Positions 19,133 through 28,119 of a stretch of 64,000 nucleotides of DNA are shown here, one piece after another. Origin of the DNA: JALZAH01 sp051000755 (GTDB lineage: Bacteria > Actinomycetota > Acidimicrobiia > Acidimicrobiales > Palsa-688); the NCBI GenBank assembly GCA_051000755.1, contig JBPCNZ010000108.1, positions 1 to 64,000 of the forward strand. The letters run 5' to 3'. The number at the start of each line of letters is the position of its first letter. The first letter of the stretch is position 1. The position numbers and the translations under genes are program-made. Below the pieces are notes generated by a model. That model ran no database searches and was not told the DNA's origin. It saw only the letters and a program-made list of their open reading frames with translations.

Positions 19133-19453
19133 ATGTCGCCCCCTCGTTCCCTGAACGTCAGCGGGGCGGACGGGCCGGTCCCGCCGTTGTCTTTGCCCGA
19201 CCATCTCGTCGACCCCCACCCCCATCGCCTCGACCGGGGCCGCCCCGACTGCGCATCGGTCCTCGCCGCTCACCGCCGGGCGGTAGCCGCGGGGCGGACC
19301 AACTATGTCGATCCGTCGACGGGCTGGACTGTGCTCACGGCCCGGTTCCTCTGGGAGCGGGGCAGGTGCTGCGATTCCGGTTGCCGGCACTGCCCCTATT
19401 ACGAAGATCCGCCCCGATGTTCCTTTCACCATCGGGCTCCGCCGCTACCCTGA
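19133..19453 (+). CDS. DUF5522 family small Cys-rich protein
   Basis: A 106-residue protein with the DUF5522 pattern: HPHRLDRGRPD, a region ending in the GW(T)VLTARFLWERG core, and the C-terminal CCDSGCRHCPYY cluster, which suggests metal binding. It starts at an ATG 10 bases after the serS stop, so it is probably co-transcribed. The function of the family is not known. Confidence 0.8.
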   Translation: MSPPRSLNVSGADGPVPPLSLPDHLVDPHPHRLDRGRPDCASVLAAHRRAVAAGRTNYVDPSTGWTVLTARFLWERGRCCDSGCRHCPYYEDPPRCSFHHRAPPLP

Positions 19454-19459
19454 ACAGTC

Positions 19460-20137
19460 GTGGCGCACACGGAGCTCACCATCGACGAGCTCGCCGCCCA
19501 CCTGCGCATGACGACGCGCAACATCAGGGCCTATCAGGCCAAGGGCCTCCTTCAGCCCCCCGAGCTGCGGGGCCGGACCGGCTACTACGGGCCGTCGCAC
19601 ATCGAGCGCCTCGAACTGGTCCGCCGGCTCCAGGAGCAGGGCATGAATCTCGCCACCATCTCCCGGGTCATCGCCTCCGAGGGATCGTTCTCGGCCATGG
19701 TGCTCCAACAGTTCAGTCCCGAGGAGCCCTACGAGGTGTCGCTCGGCGAGCTCGACGGCCGGTTCAAGGCCGAGGACTCCGACGCCGTCACCAAACGAGC
19801 CGAGGAGCTCGAGCTGATCGAGGTCCTCGATCCCGATACCATCGTGGTCCTCAGCCCGACCGTGCTACGCCGGGCCGAGGAGCTGGTGTCCATGGGCATC
19901 CCGGTCGAGGCCCAGCTCGAGGCGGTGGCCGTGGCCCGCCAGGCCGCGATCGACACCGCCGAGGCGTTCATCAACCTGGCCACCGATCACCTGATCGAGC
20001 AGGTCACCCACGGCCCCGAGGTGGACGCCGACGCCCTCGGCGCCGAGGTCGAACGGTTGGAGCTGATCGCCACCGACGTGGTCCAGGCCCTGTTCCGCAC
20101 GGCCATGTCCGACCGGATCCGTTCCCTGCTCCAGTAG
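19460..20137 (+). CDS. MerR-family transcriptional regulator
   Basis: A 225-residue DNA-binding protein. The N-terminal MerR winged helix is TIDELAAHLRMTTRNIRAYQAKGLL...GRTGYYGPSHIERLELV, followed by a linker helix (RRLQEQGMNLATISRVI) and a long helical effector domain rich in acidic residues. No metal-binding Cys set is seen, so this is not a metal sensor of the classic type. The GTG start is 6 bases after DUF5522. It converges with the AurF-like gene. Confidence 0.9.
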   Translation: MAHTELTIDELAAHLRMTTRNIRAYQAKGLLQPPELRGRTGYYGPSHIERLELVRRLQEQGMNLATISRVIASEGSFSAMVLQQFSPEEPYEVSLGELDGRFKAEDSDAVTKRAEELELIEVLDPDTIVVLSPTVLRRAEELVSMGIPVEAQLEAVAVARQAAIDTAEAFINLATDHLIEQVTHGPEVDADALGAEVERLELIATDVVQALFRTAMSDRIRSLLQ

Positions 20138-20144
20138 CGGTCGC

Positions 20145-21095
20145 CTACAGACCGAACCGGGCCCACAGGCGCCGGCTGACGCGATTCATCAGGCCCAGCT
20201 CCTCGGCCAGGCGCTTGGGCTTGGCCGCCGAATCGCGCACCAGGGCGCGATTGGCCTCGCTGCGCTGCGCCTCGCGGATCACCGAGCGGGGCACGCCGCT
20301 GGCCTCGAGCTGCATGGGGGGACTGACCATCAGCGGGGTGAGGATGCCGAACATGACCGGCACCGTGACACTGAGGAAGAACGTCTGCACCCGGTTGAGA
20401 CCGGGGACCAACTCCTTGACCAGGCCCCGGGCGTAGGACACGTGGCGGGCCTCTTCCACCACGTGGATGCGCATGATGCGCTCCACCAGGGGATGGATGG
20501 TCTCCGAGCGCAGGTTGAGCTTCTGCACGTAGTCGACCGGTTCCTCGCCGGCCAGGACGGCCATGAAGAAGGCGGCCGGGCGGAAGCGGGTGATGGCCGA
20601 CAGGCCCCACTCGAAGAGCTTGACCATGGTCCGGGGCATCCCCGTGACCGGCAGCCCGGTCCGGTCCACGAACTCCTGGAACATCATCGTGTGCTGGCTC
20701 TCCTCGGCGATCTCATGATGCAGATAGCGAAATTGCGGAGAGCCGTTGGGCAGACGGAAGGCGTACTTGAGCAGGCCCTGTTGCAACAGGTTCTCGAAGT
20801 GCCAGCCCGTCTTCATCATGGCCGCCACCCGGTGGGCCCCGACGCGGGCCTTGACCTCGGGGCTCTGGGCCTGGTACCACTCGGTCTGGGCCAACCCGTC
20901 GAAGGCGGGCAGGGCCAAGCGGGGGTCGCCCGGGTCGAGGGCCATCTCCTCGCTGTCCCACGCCACATCGCCGAAGGCGTCGTAGTGCTTGTCGACGGAC
21001 TGCCGGCTGAGCTGGGCCAGCAACGACGGGAAGCTGCGCTTCCTGCCGCTGGCGGCGGCGGTGTGCGGGGGGCGATCGGCGGTCGTAACAGCCAT
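20145..21095 (-). CDS. AurF-like diiron oxygenase / ferritin-like protein
   Basis: About 316 residues. The diiron ligands are visible as paired ExxH-type motifs: EIAEESQHTMMF, and HVVEEARHVSYA near the C-terminus, with further Glu/His in KTGWHFENLL. This matches the AurF (p-aminobenzoate N-oxygenase) superfamily, many members of which have unknown substrates. The start is ATG 21095, with an AGGAAGGGA ribosome binding site; an upstream in-frame ATG at 21155 lacks one. It is followed in order by the TetR gene on the same strand. Confidence 0.85.
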   Translation of the reverse strand: MAVTTADRPPHTAAASGRKRSFPSLLAQLSRQSVDKHYDAFGDVAWDSEEMALDPGDPRLALPAFDGLAQTEWYQAQSPEVKARVGAHRVAAMMKTGWHFENLLQQGLLKYAFRLPNGSPQFRYLHHEIAEESQHTMMFQEFVDRTGLPVTGMPRTMVKLFEWGLSAITRFRPAAFFMAVLAGEEPVDYVQKLNLRSETIHPLVERIMRIHVVEEARHVSYARGLVKELVPGLNRVQTFFLSVTVPVMFGILTPLMVSPPMQLEASGVPRSVIREAQRSEANRALVRDSAAKPKRLAEELGLMNRVSRRLWARFGL

Positions 21096-21194
21096 GGTGG
21101 GTCCCTTCCTGCGGGTCTTGCCTCCAGCTTCCCATGGCCTCGCACGACTCGTCAATGAACTATGTCACATGAAGTCATGCCCAGATCGGGCAGG

Positions 21195-21803
21195 TCACAC
21201 GGCCCGGTGAGCCTCGAGCAGGGCCAGGGCTCCGTCGAGGGCTCGCCGGAGCTGGTCGGGGTCCCGCCGGGCCTGGGTGAGCACCAGCCCGCCCTGGACC
21301 CCGGCCAGGACCACGGTCGCCAGCCAGGCCGGATCGCTGTCGGCGGCCAGGAGCCCCCCGTGGCGCATCTCCTCCAGCCCGGCCCGCAGGGCCGCCTCCC
21401 AGCGGTCGAAGCCTTCGGCCAGGGCCGCCCGGGCGGCAGCGTCGTGCTCCGCCAGCTGGGGAACGAGCGAGCCCATGGGGCAGCCACCGCTGGCCTGGCA
21501 GTGGACCTGGTGGGCGACGAGGGCGTCCGCCCAGCGGCGGAGTCCCTCCCAGCTGCCCAGGTGGGCAAAGAGGTCGGCCTGGCCGCCCAGCACATCGTCG
21601 TTGGTGCTGCGGACCACGGCCCGCAGCAGGTCCGCCTTGTCGTCGAAGTAATGATAGAGCTGGCTCCTCGACGCCGGGGCTCGCTGTCCGACGTCGTCGA
21701 GGCTGGTGGCCAGCGCCCCCCGCTCGGCGACCAGGTCCGTGGCCGCCCGCACGATGCGATCCCGGGTCCTCCGCCCTTTCTCCGTCGTCGGCTGCAAGGC
21801 CAT
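21195..21803 (-). CDS. TetR-family transcriptional repressor
   Basis: A 202-residue repressor. The HTH is RDRIVRAATDLVAERG...TSLDDVGQRAPASRSQLYHYFDDKADLL. The ligand domain has CQASGGCPMGSLVPQLAEHD, a signature of one TetR subgroup common in actinobacteria. ATG 21803 follows a palindromic operator (21825-21840), so it probably represses itself and the divergent flavin reductase. Upstream frame extension to 22004 is antisense to that reductase and rejected. Confidence 0.93.
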   Translation of the reverse strand: MALQPTTEKGRRTRDRIVRAATDLVAERGALATSLDDVGQRAPASRSQLYHYFDDKADLLRAVVRSTNDDVLGGQADLFAHLGSWEGLRRWADALVAHQVHCQASGGCPMGSLVPQLAEHDAAARAALAEGFDRWEAALRAGLEEMRHGGLLAADSDPAWLATVVLAGVQGGLVLTQARRDPDQLRRALDGALALLEAHRAV

Positions 21804-21824
21804 GGTTTGCGTCCCCACACAGAT

Positions 21825-21840
21825 TGGACTTGACAGTCCA
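21825..21840. promoter_or_regulatory. TetR operator, 16-bp palindrome
   Basis: TGGACTTGACAGTCCA: 6-bp arms TGGACT/AGTCCA around TGAC. It lies between the divergent TetR and flavin reductase genes, and on the plus strand covers a TTGACA -35-like box; on the minus strand TATGAT (a -10 match) is immediately upstream. A near-copy (15 of 16 in the reverse orientation) occurs at 34387-34402 before the haloalkane dehalogenase gene. Confidence 0.75.
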
Positions 21841-21867
21841 TCATAGCGGTGGTTGAGTCCACGGACG

Positions 21868-22584
21868 GTGACCACGTCCCTGGACTTCACGTCGCTGCGG
21901 GCCCTGTTCATCAACTGCACCCTGAAGCGGTCGCCCGAGACGTCCAACACCCAGGCCCTCGTCGATGCCAGCCGGTCGATCATGGACGGCCACGGCGTGG
22001 CCACGGCCAGCGTGCGGCTGGTCGATCACGACATCGCAACCGGCGTCGACCCGGACATGACCACCAAAGGGTGGGACCGCGACGACTGGCCCGGCATCCA
22101 GGATCAGGTCTTCGCCTCTGACATCCTGGTCCTGGCCGGTCCCATCTGGCTCGGGGACAACAGCTCGGTGATGAAGCGTTGCATCGAACGGCTCTACGCC
22201 AACTCCCACCTGCTCAACGACCACGGCCAGTACCGCTACTACGGGCGGGTGGCGGGGTGCCTGATCACGGGCAACGAGGACGGCATCAAGCATTGCGCCA
22301 TGAACGTCCTCTACTCCCTGCAGCACCTGGGCTACACCATCCCGCCCCAAGCCGACGCCGGATGGATCGGCGAGGCAGGCCCGGGCCCTTCGTATCTGGA
22401 CCCTGGCTCCGGGGGACCGGACAATGACTTCACCAACCGAAACACCACGTTCATGACCTGGAACCTCATGCACCTGGCCCGCCTGCTCGCCGATGCCGGC
22501 GGGATCGCCGCCCACGGCAACCAACGGGCCGCGTGGGACGCCGGGGAGCGTTTCGATTGGTCGAGCCCCGAGTACCGCCGCTAA
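21868..22584 (+). CDS. NAD(P)H-dependent flavin oxidoreductase (flavodoxin fold)
   Basis: About 238 residues. The flavodoxin-like fold is evident from LRALFINCTLKRSPETSNTQ (FMN phosphate loop), the ILVLAGPIWLGDNSSVMK segment and GRVAGCLITGNEDG. It is of the NADPH-dependent FMN reductase family, which reduces flavins or quinones. Starts with GTG 21868 or TTG 21853. Divergent from the TetR gene with a shared operator, so probably induced by that repressor's ligand. The end lies 4 bases before the DUF427 start. Confidence 0.85.
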   Translation: MTTSLDFTSLRALFINCTLKRSPETSNTQALVDASRSIMDGHGVATASVRLVDHDIATGVDPDMTTKGWDRDDWPGIQDQVFASDILVLAGPIWLGDNSSVMKRCIERLYANSHLLNDHGQYRYYGRVAGCLITGNEDGIKHCAMNVLYSLQHLGYTIPPQADAGWIGEAGPGPSYLDPGSGGPDNDFTNRNTTFMTWNLMHLARLLADAGGIAAHGNQRAAWDAGERFDWSSPEYRR

Positions 22585-22588
22585 CGCA

Positions 22589-23356
22589 GTGACCGACTAC
22601 CCGGGGGCGATCACCCCCCTAAACCACGTCGAGGCCGTGCCCCGACGCATCCGGGCGGTGGTGGCGGGGGCCACCGTCTTCGACACCACGCGGGCCCGCT
22701 ACGTCTGGGAGTGGCCTTTCTATCCCCAGTACTACGTGCCCCTGGCCGACATCCTCCCCGGCGCCCTCGAGCCCGAGGGGGACACCCGGCAGACACCCCG
22801 GGGACCGGTCGAGGTCCACGGTCTGGCGGTGGGTGACGTCTACCGGCCCGGCGCGGCCATGGTGCTGAAGACGTCAACCGTGGCCGGCCTCGAAGGCATG
22901 GTCCGCTTCGAGTGGACGGCGCTCGACGCCTGGTACGAGGAGGACGAGCGGGTCTTCGTTCATCCCCGCAGCCCCTACGTCCGGGTCGATGCCCTGCGGT
23001 CTACCCGGAGGGTGAGGGTCGAGGTCGACGGCGTCGGCCTGGCCGAGTCGTCGTCACCGGTGATGGTCTTCGAGACCGGCCTACCGACCCGCTACTACCT
23101 CAACCGGACCGAGGTCGACGTCAGCCACCTGGTCCCGAGCGACACCGTCACGGAGTGCCCCTACAAGGGGACGACGAGCAACTACTGGTCGATCGACATC
23201 GGCGGGCGCCTGCACCGCGATCTGGTCTGGTCGTACGACTTCCCGACCCGCCAGCTTCTGGCCGTCACCGGGATGCTGTGCTTCTACAACGAGAAGGTCG
23301 ACATCTTCGTCGACGGCAAACCCCTGGATCGGCCGAGGACTCACTTCTTCTCCTAA
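22589..23356 (+). CDS. DUF427 family protein, two tandem domains
   Basis: A 255-residue protein carrying the DUF427 fold twice: RIRAVVAGATVFDTTRARYVWE...YYVPLADI near the N-terminus and RRVRVEVDGVGLAESS...PTRYYLNRTEVD at the C-terminus, followed by CPYKGTTSNYW and FYNEKVDIFVDG, all family hallmarks. The GTG at 22589 follows the flavin reductase stop closely, indicating one transcript. Function of DUF427 proteins is unclear. Confidence 0.88.
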   Translation: MTDYPGAITPLNHVEAVPRRIRAVVAGATVFDTTRARYVWEWPFYPQYYVPLADILPGALEPEGDTRQTPRGPVEVHGLAVGDVYRPGAAMVLKTSTVAGLEGMVRFEWTALDAWYEEDERVFVHPRSPYVRVDALRSTRRVRVEVDGVGLAESSSPVMVFETGLPTRYYLNRTEVDVSHLVPSDTVTECPYKGTTSNYWSIDIGGRLHRDLVWSYDFPTRQLLAVTGMLCFYNEKVDIFVDGKPLDRPRTHFFS

Positions 23357-23460
23357 CGCTTCGGTGAACTCAGGTCCGAAACCGGGACGGGAACGGCGCA
23401 GCCCGCCATGCTGCCGACCGTGGCCGAATTTGGCGCCACGCCGAATCTCAAGGAGTTGCC

Positions 23461-24747
23461 ATGACGAGGTACTGGTGTCGCGGTCCCGGTTCGGCCGTCC
23501 TCGGAGCCGCGGCTCTTGCCGTGCTCGCGGTCGGGTGTGGGGCGTCGTCGGCATCCAGGCCTGCACCCACAGCGCAGACGTCGTCTCCCACGGGACCCCC
23601 GGCGACCGGCGCCCCCGCGGGGCCCATCCCGACAGCGGCGGCTGGGGCCCAGGCATCCATGCCATGGCCGGCCTCACTGCACGACAGCTTCCATTCGGGA
23701 GGCTCCGTTGCGATCGGCCCCGCCACCGGCGCCAAGGTGTGGACTCGGAAGCTGGGGGCCCCCATCACAGCAGGTGCGGTGGTGGCCGCCGACGGGACCA
23801 TCTACGAATCGGCCAACGATGGAGTTCTCCACGCCCTCGATCCGGCGACCGGCGCCGACAAGTGGACCTTCAACGGGGGAGGGTCGATCGCCAGCAACCA
23901 GGATCTGTCGACCAGCGCCGCGATTCTCAGCGACGGAACGATCGTCTGGCCGGGGCCGAACGGCACCCTCGACGGAGTCAGTGCCGCCGGAAAGCTCGTC
24001 TGGCAACAGAAGCTGGCAGGAATGGTGCTCTCCCCCGCACAGGGCCCGGGCGACAAGCTCTACGTCAGCGACTCCGTCGGCGACGTTGCCGCCTTCCACG
24101 CCACCGCAGCCGGCGTCGAGCGCCTGTGGTCGACCAGCGTCGGTAAGGCGTCGTTCGGCAGCCCGGCGGTCGGTCCCGACGGGACCGTCTACGCCACCGC
24201 CGACCGCAACCTGGTGGCCCTGGCCGACGCCGGCAACCATGCCACCGTCAAGTGGCGGTTCTCGGCGCAGTCCGACATCGAGGTCTCGCCGTCGGTGGCG
24301 CCCGACGGCACGGTCATCCTGGGGACCAACGATGCCTTCGAGTACGGCATCACCCCGGCCGGGACGGCCGCCTGGCGCTACCCGCGCCAGGTGTTCTCCT
24401 ACTCCACGCCGGCGGCGACCGCCGACGGCTTGGCCTACTTCGGCGACAACGACGGCTCGGTCGACGTCGTCGAGGCCAAGAGCGGCAGAGAGCTGGGTCG
24501 TTACAAAGCGACCACGACACCGCTCTCCCCCAACGGCATCGGGGTCTGGACGTCCCCGCTCGTCGACGCCCACCATGACGTGTACTTCGGGACCGCCTCG
24601 GGCCACATCGTGGGCTACTCCTTCACCGGGGCCAAGCTCTTCGACGAGGACACTGGGGCGATCGTGGCGTCCTATCCGGCCATGACCGCCAACGGCACCT
24701 TGGTCATCGGCTCGGACAACGGAACCCTCTACGCCTTCCATGGCTGA
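23461..24747 (+). CDS. PQQ-like beta-propeller lipoprotein
   Basis: A 428-residue exported protein. The signal peptide ends in lipobox LAVGC, followed by a Ser/Thr/Pro-rich linker. The mature part has repeated propeller blades with motifs like DGTIYESANDGVLHALDPATGADKW-type strands, GPDGTVYATADRNLVAL and NGTLVIGSDNGTLYAFHG, as in PQQ-binding-like/BamB repeat domains. The ATG has an AAGGAG ribosome binding site. It overlaps the next lipoprotein gene by 8 bases. Role unknown; presumably a surface scaffold or redox protein. Confidence 0.85.
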   Translation: MTRYWCRGPGSAVLGAAALAVLAVGCGASSASRPAPTAQTSSPTGPPATGAPAGPIPTAAAGAQASMPWPASLHDSFHSGGSVAIGPATGAKVWTRKLGAPITAGAVVAADGTIYESANDGVLHALDPATGADKWTFNGGGSIASNQDLSTSAAILSDGTIVWPGPNGTLDGVSAAGKLVWQQKLAGMVLSPAQGPGDKLYVSDSVGDVAAFHATAAGVERLWSTSVGKASFGSPAVGPDGTVYATADRNLVALADAGNHATVKWRFSAQSDIEVSPSVAPDGTVILGTNDAFEYGITPAGTAAWRYPRQVFSYSTPAATADGLAYFGDNDGSVDVVEAKSGRELGRYKATTTPLSPNGIGVWTSPLVDAHHDVYFGTASGHIVGYSFTGAKLFDEDTGAIVASYPAMTANGTLVIGSDNGTLYAFHG

Positions 24748-25855
24748 CAGCCAGCTTGCGACCATCAATCGGTGGAGGTCCACCTTGCCAACAGGATGTG
24801 GTGATCGTCCGACCCGATCGAGTCGCCGTCGGGCAGTCGTGACCGCGGCTTGTGTCGCGTTCGGTCTGGCGTCGTGCGGGTCGAGCGGGGTGGTCACGCC
24901 GGCACCTGCGACTCCTCTGAGCGCGGCACCCGAGCCGGCTGTCTCTCCACCGGCCCTCGGCGGCCTACCCGGGACCGTCGTGGCGGTGGCCGGCGGTCCC
25001 GAGGGGGTGGCGGTGACCGATACCGGGACCGTGGCGGTCAATGTGCGCGGCCCCGACGGCGTGCTTGTCTTTCCCGTCGCTTCCGCCGGAGCCCCATCGG
25101 CTCGCCGATTTGTGCCGCTCGGCGGTTCGGCCCGGCACCTGACCCTGGGCGGACCCAACGGTCCGGCGTTGGTGGCCGACGAGTCCGACGACCGGTTCCT
25201 CCGAGTTGCGCTCCCCGATGGGCGAGTTCTCGACTCGGTGACCGTCGGCCGTCAACCCCATGAGGCGTTCGTGGTCGGGCCCGACACCTACTATGTGGCC
25301 GACGAGCTCGCCAGCACCTTCCACATCGTGCGCCACGGCAAAGTCGACCGAGTCATCTCGGCCCCGCTCCAGCCCGGCGGCGGAGCCGCCTCGCCTGACG
25401 GCAAGCTCGTGGTCGGCGTCGGTGTCCGGGGACGGCAGATCACGGAGTACCGCGCCAACGGGGACCGTATCGGCAGCGCCAACTGTGGTGCTGGCCCCAC
25501 CCATGTGAGCACCGGAAGCGACGGCCTCTACTGGGTCAACGACACAAACGGCGACGCCGTCTTGGGTTTCACCCTCACCGCCCATGGCCCCAAACAGGTC
25601 GCTACCATCCCCACGGGCGCGGGGACAAAGCCCTACGGCGCCGCCTACGACTCTCGTCGCCACACCCTCTGGGTCACGCTCACCGGTACCAATCAGCTCC
25701 TCGGCCTGACGTTCTCGGGCACGAGGGTCACCCATCGGGCTACCTACGCCACCGTCCGTCAGCCCAACACGGTCGCGGTTGACCAGGTCACCGGCGAACT
25801 GGTGGTCACCGGCTCGACGGACGCCGGCAGCTTGCAATTCCTCCGCGCCGGGTAA
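24740..25855 (+). CDS. Beta-propeller (YVTN/NHL-like) lipoprotein
   Basis: A 371-residue exported protein; a long basic N-terminus leads to a lipobox FGLASC (Cys near residue 47), followed by a Pro/Ala linker. Repeats such as VAVAGGPEGVAVTDTGTVAV, ASPDGKLVVGVGV, and YGAAYDSRRHTLWVTLTG and PNTVAVDQVTGELVVTG show a six/seven-bladed YVTN-type propeller. It overlaps the preceding propeller lipoprotein, so the two are probably made together. Function unknown. Confidence 0.8.
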   Translation: MADSQLATINRWRSTLPTGCGDRPTRSSRRRAVVTAACVAFGLASCGSSGVVTPAPATPLSAAPEPAVSPPALGGLPGTVVAVAGGPEGVAVTDTGTVAVNVRGPDGVLVFPVASAGAPSARRFVPLGGSARHLTLGGPNGPALVADESDDRFLRVALPDGRVLDSVTVGRQPHEAFVVGPDTYYVADELASTFHIVRHGKVDRVISAPLQPGGGAASPDGKLVVGVGVRGRQITEYRANGDRIGSANCGAGPTHVSTGSDGLYWVNDTNGDAVLGFTLTAHGPKQVATIPTGAGTKPYGAAYDSRRHTLWVTLTGTNQLLGLTFSGTRVTHRATYATVRQPNTVAVDQVTGELVVTGSTDAGSLQFLRAG

Positions 25856-25878
25856 CCGTGGGACGGATCCAGCCCATG

Positions 25879-26607
25879 CTATTTCTTCTGCCGCCGGCTG
25901 CCCCCGTGCCAATCCTGCTGCGTCCCCACCTCGTCTTCGGCGACACCCAACGCCCGCAACTGCGGCAACTCCCGCATACTGCGCTTCATCTCCGCGAACC
26001 CCGGAAAGCCGGCCAGGCCGATCACGTGGTCCCACAACGAGACTGCCTCGTCGTCGCTGGGCAGCCGGCTGATGACGGGACCGAAGAAGGCGACGCCTGT
26101 GGGAGGCTGAAAGTGGATGATCGGCGTGCCCACGTCCTTACCGGTGAGGGCGAGCGCTTCGTCGGTCTCGGAACGGATCTCCGCGTCGAGGGAGACGTCG
26201 TCAAGCGCGTCGGCAAGCACCGATGGCAGGCCGCATCGGGCCAGGATCGGCTCAACAAGCTCCCGGGTGGGAGGGGCCAGGTTTCCTTGGGTCACGCCCG
26301 GTTCCGGCTCGGTGTCGAAGATGCGAGCACCGAACGCCTCATAGAGCGGGCCAACTGCCTCCGGGCCGTGCTCGGCCCTCACCTTGGCGGCGACTCGAAG
26401 CAGCTTGAGACCAGCGGTGTGCCCGGCCTCGTAGTCCTCCGGGAACTGGCTGTCGTAGTCGACCTTGGCGTTGATCAGCCGAAGCGAGACGAAGCGCCAC
26501 TCGACGCTGTAGTCCCGTTGGGCGGTGACCTTGCGGACCCACTTGCTGGTCATCCAGGCGAACGGGCAGACCGGGTCGAAATAGAAGTTGATGTCCGCAT
26601 CGCCCAT
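25879..26607 (-). CDS. DsbA/FrnE-fold oxidoreductase, Rv2466c-like mycothiol-dependent reductase
   Basis: A 242-residue thioredoxin-fold protein with an inserted helical domain. It opens INFYFDPVCPFAWMTSKW, aligning with the DFWFDPxCPWxW start of Rv2466c-like mycothiol-dependent nitroreductases, and has the cis-Pro region VGTPIIHFQPP. Only one Cys (Cys14) is visible in the active-site motif, so a monothiol mechanism with mycothiol is likely if the family assignment holds. Divergent from mycothione reductase, which supports a mycothiol link. Confidence 0.82.
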   Translation of the reverse strand: MGDADINFYFDPVCPFAWMTSKWVRKVTAQRDYSVEWRFVSLRLINAKVDYDSQFPEDYEAGHTAGLKLLRVAAKVRAEHGPEAVGPLYEAFGARIFDTEPEPGVTQGNLAPPTRELVEPILARCGLPSVLADALDDVSLDAEIRSETDEALALTGKDVGTPIIHFQPPTGVAFFGPVISRLPSDDEAVSLWDHVIGLAGFPGFAEMKRSMRELPQLRALGVAEDEVGTQQDWHGGSRRQKK

Positions 26608-26730
26608 GACGCGATCCTAACCGTGTGCTCGGCGGAGAGGATATGCCCAACTTTCCAGCAATCCCCCACGTAGTCTTACGGACGGCCAACGCCTCGCAAG
26701 ACAACAGAAGCCGATGATGGGAGGTGCAGG

Positions 26731-28095
26731 GTGGCGGACTACGACTTGGTGATCCTCGGCGCCGGCAGCGGCAACGTGGTTCCGGACGAGACGTTGGGGG
26801 ACTGGAAGATCGCCATCGTCGAGAGCGACCGTTTCGGAGGTACGTGTCTCAACCGAGGGTGCATACCATCGAAGATGCTCGTCTACACGGCGGATGTGGC
26901 CGAGACAGTGCGTAGGGCCGGACGGTTCGGGATCAATGCCGAGCTCGCCGGCGTTGACTGGCCGGCGATCAGGGACCGGATCTTCGATCGGATCGATCCG
27001 CTCCACGAGTCCGCGTTGTCCTACCGACGTGGTCAGGGCATTGACGTGTTTCAGGGCGAGGCTCGCTTCGTGGGGCCCAAGGTGCTCGACGTCGCCGGCG
27101 AGCGAGTTCATGGGGAGCGGTTCGTGATATCGGCCGGGTCCCGGCCCGTCATACCCGAGCTCCCCGGGCTGGAGTCGGTCAGCTATCACACCTCCGACAC
27201 GATCATGCGCCTCGATGACCTCCCGTCGTCGCTGGTGATCATCGGAGGCGGATACATCGCGGCCGAGATGGGCCACGTCTTCGGCGCTCTCGGCGTGCGG
27301 GTGACGATCGTGGGGCGCGGCCCGGCGCTGCTCGAAAGCCAGGACCACGACATCAGCGCCAGATTCACCCAAACCTACGAGGAGCGCTTCGACCTGAGAC
27401 TGGCGGCCACGATTGAAGCAGTCTCACCCACCGGCAGCGGGGTCGCCGTCGACCTGACCGTCGGAGGGCGGTCCGAACGGGTGGAGGCCGACGTCATGCT
27501 CCTGGCTGTCGGCCGGACGCCCAACACCGACCGAATCGACGCCGCGGCCGGCGGCCTGGACGTCGACGACCACGGCCACCTGGTCACCGACGCCAGCTAC
27601 GCCACGGCCGTGCCCGGCGTGTGGGCGCTCGGTGACGTCACCAACCACTTTCAGCTCAAGCACATGGCCAACGCTGAAGCTCGGATGGTTCGCTATAACC
27701 TGATCCACGCCGATCAGCCCATCCAGACTCCGTTCCGGCTCGTTCCCGCTGCGGTGTTCGCGGATCCCCAGGTGGCGGCGGTGGGCGCCACGGAACGCCA
27801 ACTCCGCGCGGAGGGCCGTCCGCATTTGGTCGCTTCCAGCAACTACTCGGCCGCCGCTTACGGTTGGGCGCTCGAGGACACCTCCAGTTTCGTCAAGGTC
27901 CTCGCCGACCCCGCCACCCGGCTCCTGCTGGGCGCTCACATCATCGGACCCCAAGCGTCCACGCTCATCCAACCCCTCCTCCAAGGGATGTGTCTGGACA
28001 ACACCGTCGATGAGGTCGCTACCGGCGTCCTCTACATCCACCCTGCCCTGAGCGAGGTCGTCGAGCAGGCGCTCCTGGCTCTTGGCCCGCCCTGA
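26731..28095 (+). CDS. mtr: Mycothione reductase (FAD/NAD disulfide reductase)
   Basis: Reduces mycothiol disulfide with NADPH and FAD. N-terminal LVILGAGSGNVV, the redox disulfide GGTCLNRGCIPSKM (Cys39, Cys44), the NAD(P) motif VIIGGGYIAAEMGHVFGALG, VWALGDVTN and the C-terminal YIHPALSEVVEQAL (catalytic His) are present. GSGN near the N-terminus and R-G between the redox cysteines resemble actinobacterial Mtr rather than lipoamide dehydrogenase. GGGAGG before the GTG start. Supports a mycothiol-based cytosol. Confidence 0.9.
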   Translation: MADYDLVILGAGSGNVVPDETLGDWKIAIVESDRFGGTCLNRGCIPSKMLVYTADVAETVRRAGRFGINAELAGVDWPAIRDRIFDRIDPLHESALSYRRGQGIDVFQGEARFVGPKVLDVAGERVHGERFVISAGSRPVIPELPGLESVSYHTSDTIMRLDDLPSSLVIIGGGYIAAEMGHVFGALGVRVTIVGRGPALLESQDHDISARFTQTYEERFDLRLAATIEAVSPTGSGVAVDLTVGGRSERVEADVMLLAVGRTPNTDRIDAAAGGLDVDDHGHLVTDASYATAVPGVWALGDVTNHFQLKHMANAEARMVRYNLIHADQPIQTPFRLVPAAVFADPQVAAVGATERQLRAEGRPHLVASSNYSAAAYGWALEDTSSFVKVLADPATRLLLGAHIIGPQASTLIQPLLQGMCLDNTVDEVATGVLYIHPALSEVVEQALLALGPP

Positions 28096-28119
28096 CCGGC
28101 TCCCCAAACCCGGTCAGTC

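Noticed and set aside
24965..26035. Long minus-strand frame across the propeller lipoprotein
   Set aside because: Shadow frame of a gene with clear signal peptide, lipobox and repeats.
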